NCBI GenBank assembly: GCA_003427395.1
Contig: BFEA01000003.1
Coordinates: forward strand, 10,342,754 to 10,376,072
Reading direction: 5' to 3'
DNA length: 33,319 bases
Source: Chara braunii
Lineage: Eukaryota; Streptophyta; Charophyceae; Charales; Characeae
Part shown: positions 29,270-33,319 of the stretch, one piece after another
Layout of the letters: each line of letters opens with the position of its first letter
Position numbering within the stretch: position 1 is the stretch's first letter
Notes under the pieces: generated by a model
The model's input: the letters and a program-made list of their open reading frames with translations, nothing else
What the model was told of the DNA's origin: nothing
Database searches by the model: none
Program-made: the position numbers and the translations under genes

Positions 29270-30080
29270 CATGAGGGGTGGCGATCATTGACAAGATGAG
29301 GGATAGGAAGAAGAAGGGGACAAAGGATGTAAGTTTTAGTTTTATTGTGATACCAGTATAAGGTCGGGCAGTCCCACCAGAGGTGCTTTCTCGACTCAAA
29401 AGGCCAGGTACATCGAGTGCTGCCCGAAGCAATCTCCATCCCTCGGCCTTTCAACCAGACCGCTGAGGGAGTGACCAGTAATGAGAGCATCCACAGGATG
29501 CTGGCTTGTTTCCTATCTGGGATCTCTATCAGCACATTCCACAGTTTCTCAAACTGTGCTACAGAGTCCTGAAGATCCGTCAGGAGAACCGCATTCCACC
29601 TAGCAATGGCCACACTTGCCGGTGATCTGGCCTTTTCCTCTGTCAACCTATACGACTCCTTGACTGAAAATGCAACTAGATCCAGCCCCAGAGGGAAAGT
29701 TGGATTAGGCTTGCCCTGACTCCAGCGCCACGCCCTGGGGTCAATGGGTAGGGAGCTTAGAGGAGCTTTACCCACCCACCTCGCAGATTTGAATTCACCT
29801 CTCTTGTCTAGGTACTCAATCACTCTTATCTGAGGAGGATTGTACCACTGGGAGACTACTCGACTACCCTCCAGCTGCAAGGTGCCAGAGGGATCCACTG
29901 TGCGCCACTCTTGTACTTCTTTGAAGCCACAGTCTGTCAAATTCAACAGTTTTCAAACCTTTTCCTGGCTGGGAGCCTGATCTGGCATATACCAGGTCCC
30001 AGGAGGATCCAGGTCTTCAGGGCCTAGCAACAACTGCCAGTCCTCAGGCATCGCCTGAAGAATTCCTCTCCAGGTATCGC
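29270..30080 (-). pseudogene. LINE ORF2 C-terminal fragment with RVT zinc-binding domain, unit B
   Basis: The coding phase runs from the unit border (GDTWRGILQAMPEDWQLLLG) through one TGA at 29,953-29,955 into a long open frame (29,946 downward). From residue about 140 of that frame it matches the reverse-transcriptase zinc-binding domain (zf-RVT) of LINEs: IPDRKQASILWMLSLL, PSAVWLKGRGM, then C179, ESRKHLWWDC with H188-x4-C193. The first Cys of the usual CxxC is not seen. Such domains bind RNA/DNA in target-primed reverse transcription. Endonuclease and RT core are absent. After about 29,270 the frame becomes Ala/Leu-rich over CAGCAG-type DNA and is probably non-coding. No poly-A tail is seen at the expected side. 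Confidence 0.75.
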
Positions 30081-30207
30081 CTGAAAAAAACAATTTGAGA
30101 GAAGAACATGGTGTAGTGTAATTAAAAAAAAAAAAAAAACTGTCAGGAAGGGAAACATCGGTTTAAATTGGAATGGTACGCGCAAGGGTGACAAGCATAA
30201 AGCGAGG

Positions 30208-30240
<33 letters not shown>

Positions 30241-30344
30241 CCTGGAAGTTGCCTGAGGCAACCCAACTACTCCGCGTCTGCCTTTCCCCATGCCAGAGGG
30301 GTACTGGCGCTGCGAAAAGCCGGCAAGGTTCTCCTTCCCGAGCC

Positions 30345-30583
<239 letters not shown>

Positions 30584-30636
30584 AATCCATATCCCGGGAC
30601 GACAACGAGTGGGGAATACTCCAACCGCACGGATCT

Positions 30637-30712
30637 AGAGTTGATTGATCACAATGGAGTTGATTAAGCACAATGGAGTTGATTGAGCACAATGGAGTTG
30701 ATTGAGCACAAT
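30637..30712 (+). repeat. 19-bp tandem repeats, four copies (unit C)
   Basis: Same repeat with one extra copy relative to units A and B. Confidence 0.9.
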
Positions 30713-33049
30713 GTTATCTACAAAGATTAACTAAGAGAGTACGTGTATTAGGGTTTAATAAGTAATTAGTCGTGTAAATGGGTTTTTCGATTGGTGGGCG
30801 TTAGCGCCATCCTCAGGAGTCGGTTACCGATAATATAGTCTGGTTTTCTTTGGGATGATTTGGGGTCACGATATTTTGCTCATCCTCACTCAAACTTAAG
30901 GTGTCTTGTTTCACTTAATTCTCCCATCTCTCGTTGGACTATATCGGGGCAATCAATAGTCGAGTCTTTTTATCTCGATCGTTCGCGTTGTTATTTGTTT
31001 TTGCAGGCAGAGCGGCAGGCGAATGGAAACGGGTAAGGGATTGCTAGGGAAGGTTTGCTTTAGGCTATAGATCGTTTGCTATTCCTTTGAGGAGCTCGGG
31101 GACTAATTTGGACCCATTTTACCCATATTCTCAAAATTGGATGCCGCTTCCGAGAGAGATACTGCAATTATTTTGGAACGGAAGGAGTAATTCATTGTGA
31201 TGTTGAGAATCATGAGACCCTGCAGATTTGGACGGATTAATTGTTTTGATGTTGCTTTGATGTGACCTGCTTGAAAGTTGAGGACAAGATTTGCCTTCCT
31301 GAAGAAAGGGATGTTGCTTTGAAGTGACCTGCTTGAAAGTTAAGAACAAGATTTGCCTTCCTGAAGAAAGGGAAAAGAAAGAGGGACAAAAGACTGGCTC
31401 GGAAGCAACCAAACGATAGAAACCATGACAAAAACTGAGCTATTGTTTGGAAAGCGGTCACGAGTACGAATCCGTCGTGCAAAGCCACACTTACCAGGAA
31501 TCTACGTTGCGGAGTCGCTGACCGTCTAGAAAGGAAGACCAAAGGGGCCACAAACAAAGATACAAAAGTTGTCACAGTGGAAGTTGGCAGCAACAGAGAT
31601 ACATTGGTCTTTTTTATAGACGGTCAGCAATGTAGGTACTTCCTTATAGAGCGGGCTCGAGCCCGCGAGTGCAAGAAGGGAGGCTGCGCTCTTGTTCGAG
31701 CGGAGGAGCTGCTGTCGAGGGGATGAAGATGGATCGTTTTTCACCAGTGCCTCTGCTGAAGAGTTACTGTGACAGGGACCTTTTGTGAATGAATTTGATG
31801 CCGATGGACTCCACCATGACCGGAACGCATCTTCATGTATATGGACACACCACCATGATCCTATCTTGCCCTCGGCAAGCTTAAAATGACCACCAAATCG
31901 TGGGCTGCTAGTCTGAGGGATGTGAGTGGAACAACATTGCATTGCCATGGGCAGCAATGTCGGCTAGAAAAGGCAACCTATGCTTAGAGAGAACCAACAG
32001 GGGAGGAGAAGCAGCCAGTATGAGGCGATGAGCTGACAACTACCTACCTACAACTTCGGATAAGCAGGCATGATGTCATTGAGCAGATGAGCCGACAAGT
32101 ACAAGGACTCTTAGCGGTTGTGACGGGAGAGAGGTGGCAAGTGTATGCGAAGAAGTGCGCTCGCTGCTCAAGAGCAGCGGAAAAAAACGAAAGTCGGGTG
32201 TCTTCATCTCGGAATTCGTGGAAATCCCATCTAGTGAAGACTGGGTGAGTATGTTGAAAAACGTGACTTGTTTTCTTTGTTCCTTCTCTGGTTCTATCTC
32301 TTTTTTGGTCCCTCGACGCCAATACCATTGTTGCTAGTTGTGGCAATGAGTTACTCTCTCACCTCTCGCCTCGTTTGGTGCGCAAGGGTTTCTCTTTTCC
32401 CTCTCGCTCTTCTCTGTCGTTGGTGCGCAAGTCTGCCCGTTGCGTCCGCTCTGGCCTCCGCCTTCCGCAAGCTCTTCCTATCCGTCCTGCTTTTGTCACA
32501 ATTCCACTCCAGGGCCTCTTACCGCCGCTGGCAGAGTCGGGATCCCGAACCTCGTTTCTTTTGTTCCCCAGGGGGTCTGCAGGCCGCCCATGGCCAAGGC
32601 GTTGGCCTCCTCATGAGACCCATGGCTTTCTCTCCCGGAGTCGTCATGTGGTGGATCGCCTCCGCTGGCGGAGTCGGGATCCCCTGTCCCGTTCTAATCG
32701 CTTGGTGCTAAGCCGTAGTAGCTTGTGCGTAGCCCCTCCGCTGCCCATCCCTCGTCTTCATCCCTCGATTCTTCGTCACTGAGTCAGCGATACGCATCGC
32801 CAAGCCTGAGTCGACAGTCTTCATCCTCTTTCTCCCCCCTCCTGCTTTTCCCTTCGAGTCCCGTTCTGGCGCTCTGCCTGCCAGAGTATAACCTGAGATG
32901 GAAAAGAGAAAAACAGCGACGTAACAACGAGGAGCCATAGCTGCCGCTGTGAGGGAGGAAAGGAGCAGCAACAACATAAGGGGTAGCAGCACCAACCGGA
33001 GTAGGAGGAATAGGAGGAGGACCACAGCAGCAGCAGCCGCACATGAGGG

Positions 33050-33319
33050 GTGGCGATCATCGACAAGATGACGGACAGGAAGAAAAAGGGGACAAAGGAT
33101 GTAAGTTTTAGTTTTATTGTGATACCAGTATAAGGCAGGGCAGTCCCACCAGAGGTGCTTTGTCGACTCAAAAGGCCAGGTACAGCGAGTGCTGCCCGAA
33201 GAAATCTCCATCCCTCGGCCTTTTAACCAGACCGCTGAGGGAGTGACCAGTAATGAGAGCATCCACAGGATGCTGGCTTGTTTCCTATCTGGGATCTCTA
33301 TCAGCACATTCCACAGTTT
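33050..33319 (-). pseudogene. LINE ORF2 zinc-binding fragment, unit C (cut by window edge)
   Basis: Same region as in unit B: PDRKQASILWMLSLL, VWLKGRGMEISSGSTRCTW, ESTKHLWWDCPALYWYH. About six residue differences from unit B and no stop. The frame runs off the right edge. Confidence 0.7.

Larger units (their letters stand above)
26331..30083 (+). repeat. Tandem macro-unit B (3,753 bp)
   Basis: Second copy and the only one seen complete with both borders. It has a 10-bp insertion (ACAGCGGTGG, about 26,755) in the coding-like block and keeps the 0.7 kb missing from unit A. The unit ends with the 5' truncation point of the LINE fragment (GGTATCGCCT), directly joined to the A-run that starts the next unit. 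Confidence 0.9.

Noticed and set aside
29012-29272. Leu/Cys/Pro-rich minus frames downstream of the LINE fragment (also 32,784-33,044)
   Set aside because: Produced by CAGCAG/GGAGGA-type simple sequence on +; several phases are open at once.

Overview
The window looks like repeat-rich nuclear DNA of a eukaryote. It contains remains of LTR and non-LTR retrotransposons, foldback and hAT-like MITEs, many poly-A/T tracts, mixed base composition and no operons, Shine-Dalgarno sites, rRNA or intact host gene that I can recognise. A streptophyte alga (charophyte) or early land plant is my best guess. It rests on the style of the Ty3-type polyprotein and a plant-like Stowaway terminus. A fungus cannot be excluded from sequence alone.

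Layout. 1-2,240: two overlapping open frames without an obvious start, then a short RG-rich/acidic frame (ATG at 1,574) and overlapping AATAAA signals. 2,366-3,660: 70-bp tandem repeats, an AT microsatellite, and dispersed small hairpins sharing a 9-nt loop. 3,659-4,375: an LTR-like segment on +. 4,376-7,680: GC-rich DNA without a gene. 7,720-8,660: about twelve hairpins that keep one 15-nt core while their arms change together and stay complementary. 8,940-9,915: a second family of about 120-bp repeats, split by a 388-bp hAT-like MITE. 9,916-11,890: no gene. 11,893-17,410 (-): a decayed Ty3/gypsy polyprotein (gag, protease, RT, RNase H, integrase, GPY/F module). 17,421-18,317 (-): a second LTR-like segment directly upstream of the truncated gag and inverted relative to the first. 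18,318-22,450: small repeats, a 14-bp-stem hairpin, a 481-bp direct duplication and long gene-free stretches. 22,452-22,863: a 412-bp foldback element that runs into a tRNA-like A-box/B-box sequence. 23,275-33,319: three head-to-tail copies of a 3.1-3.75 kb unit, each ending in a 5'-truncated LINE fragment on the minus strand.

Nothing here forms a working pathway. The retroelement has lost catalytic residues of protease and integrase and carries stops and frameshifts. The LINE pieces share an in-frame stop that predates the tandem duplication. The most unusual material is the hairpin arrays at 2.8-3.6, 7.7-8.7 and 8.9-9.9 kb: a fixed loop with covarying arms is not explained by ordinary tandem-repeat decay.
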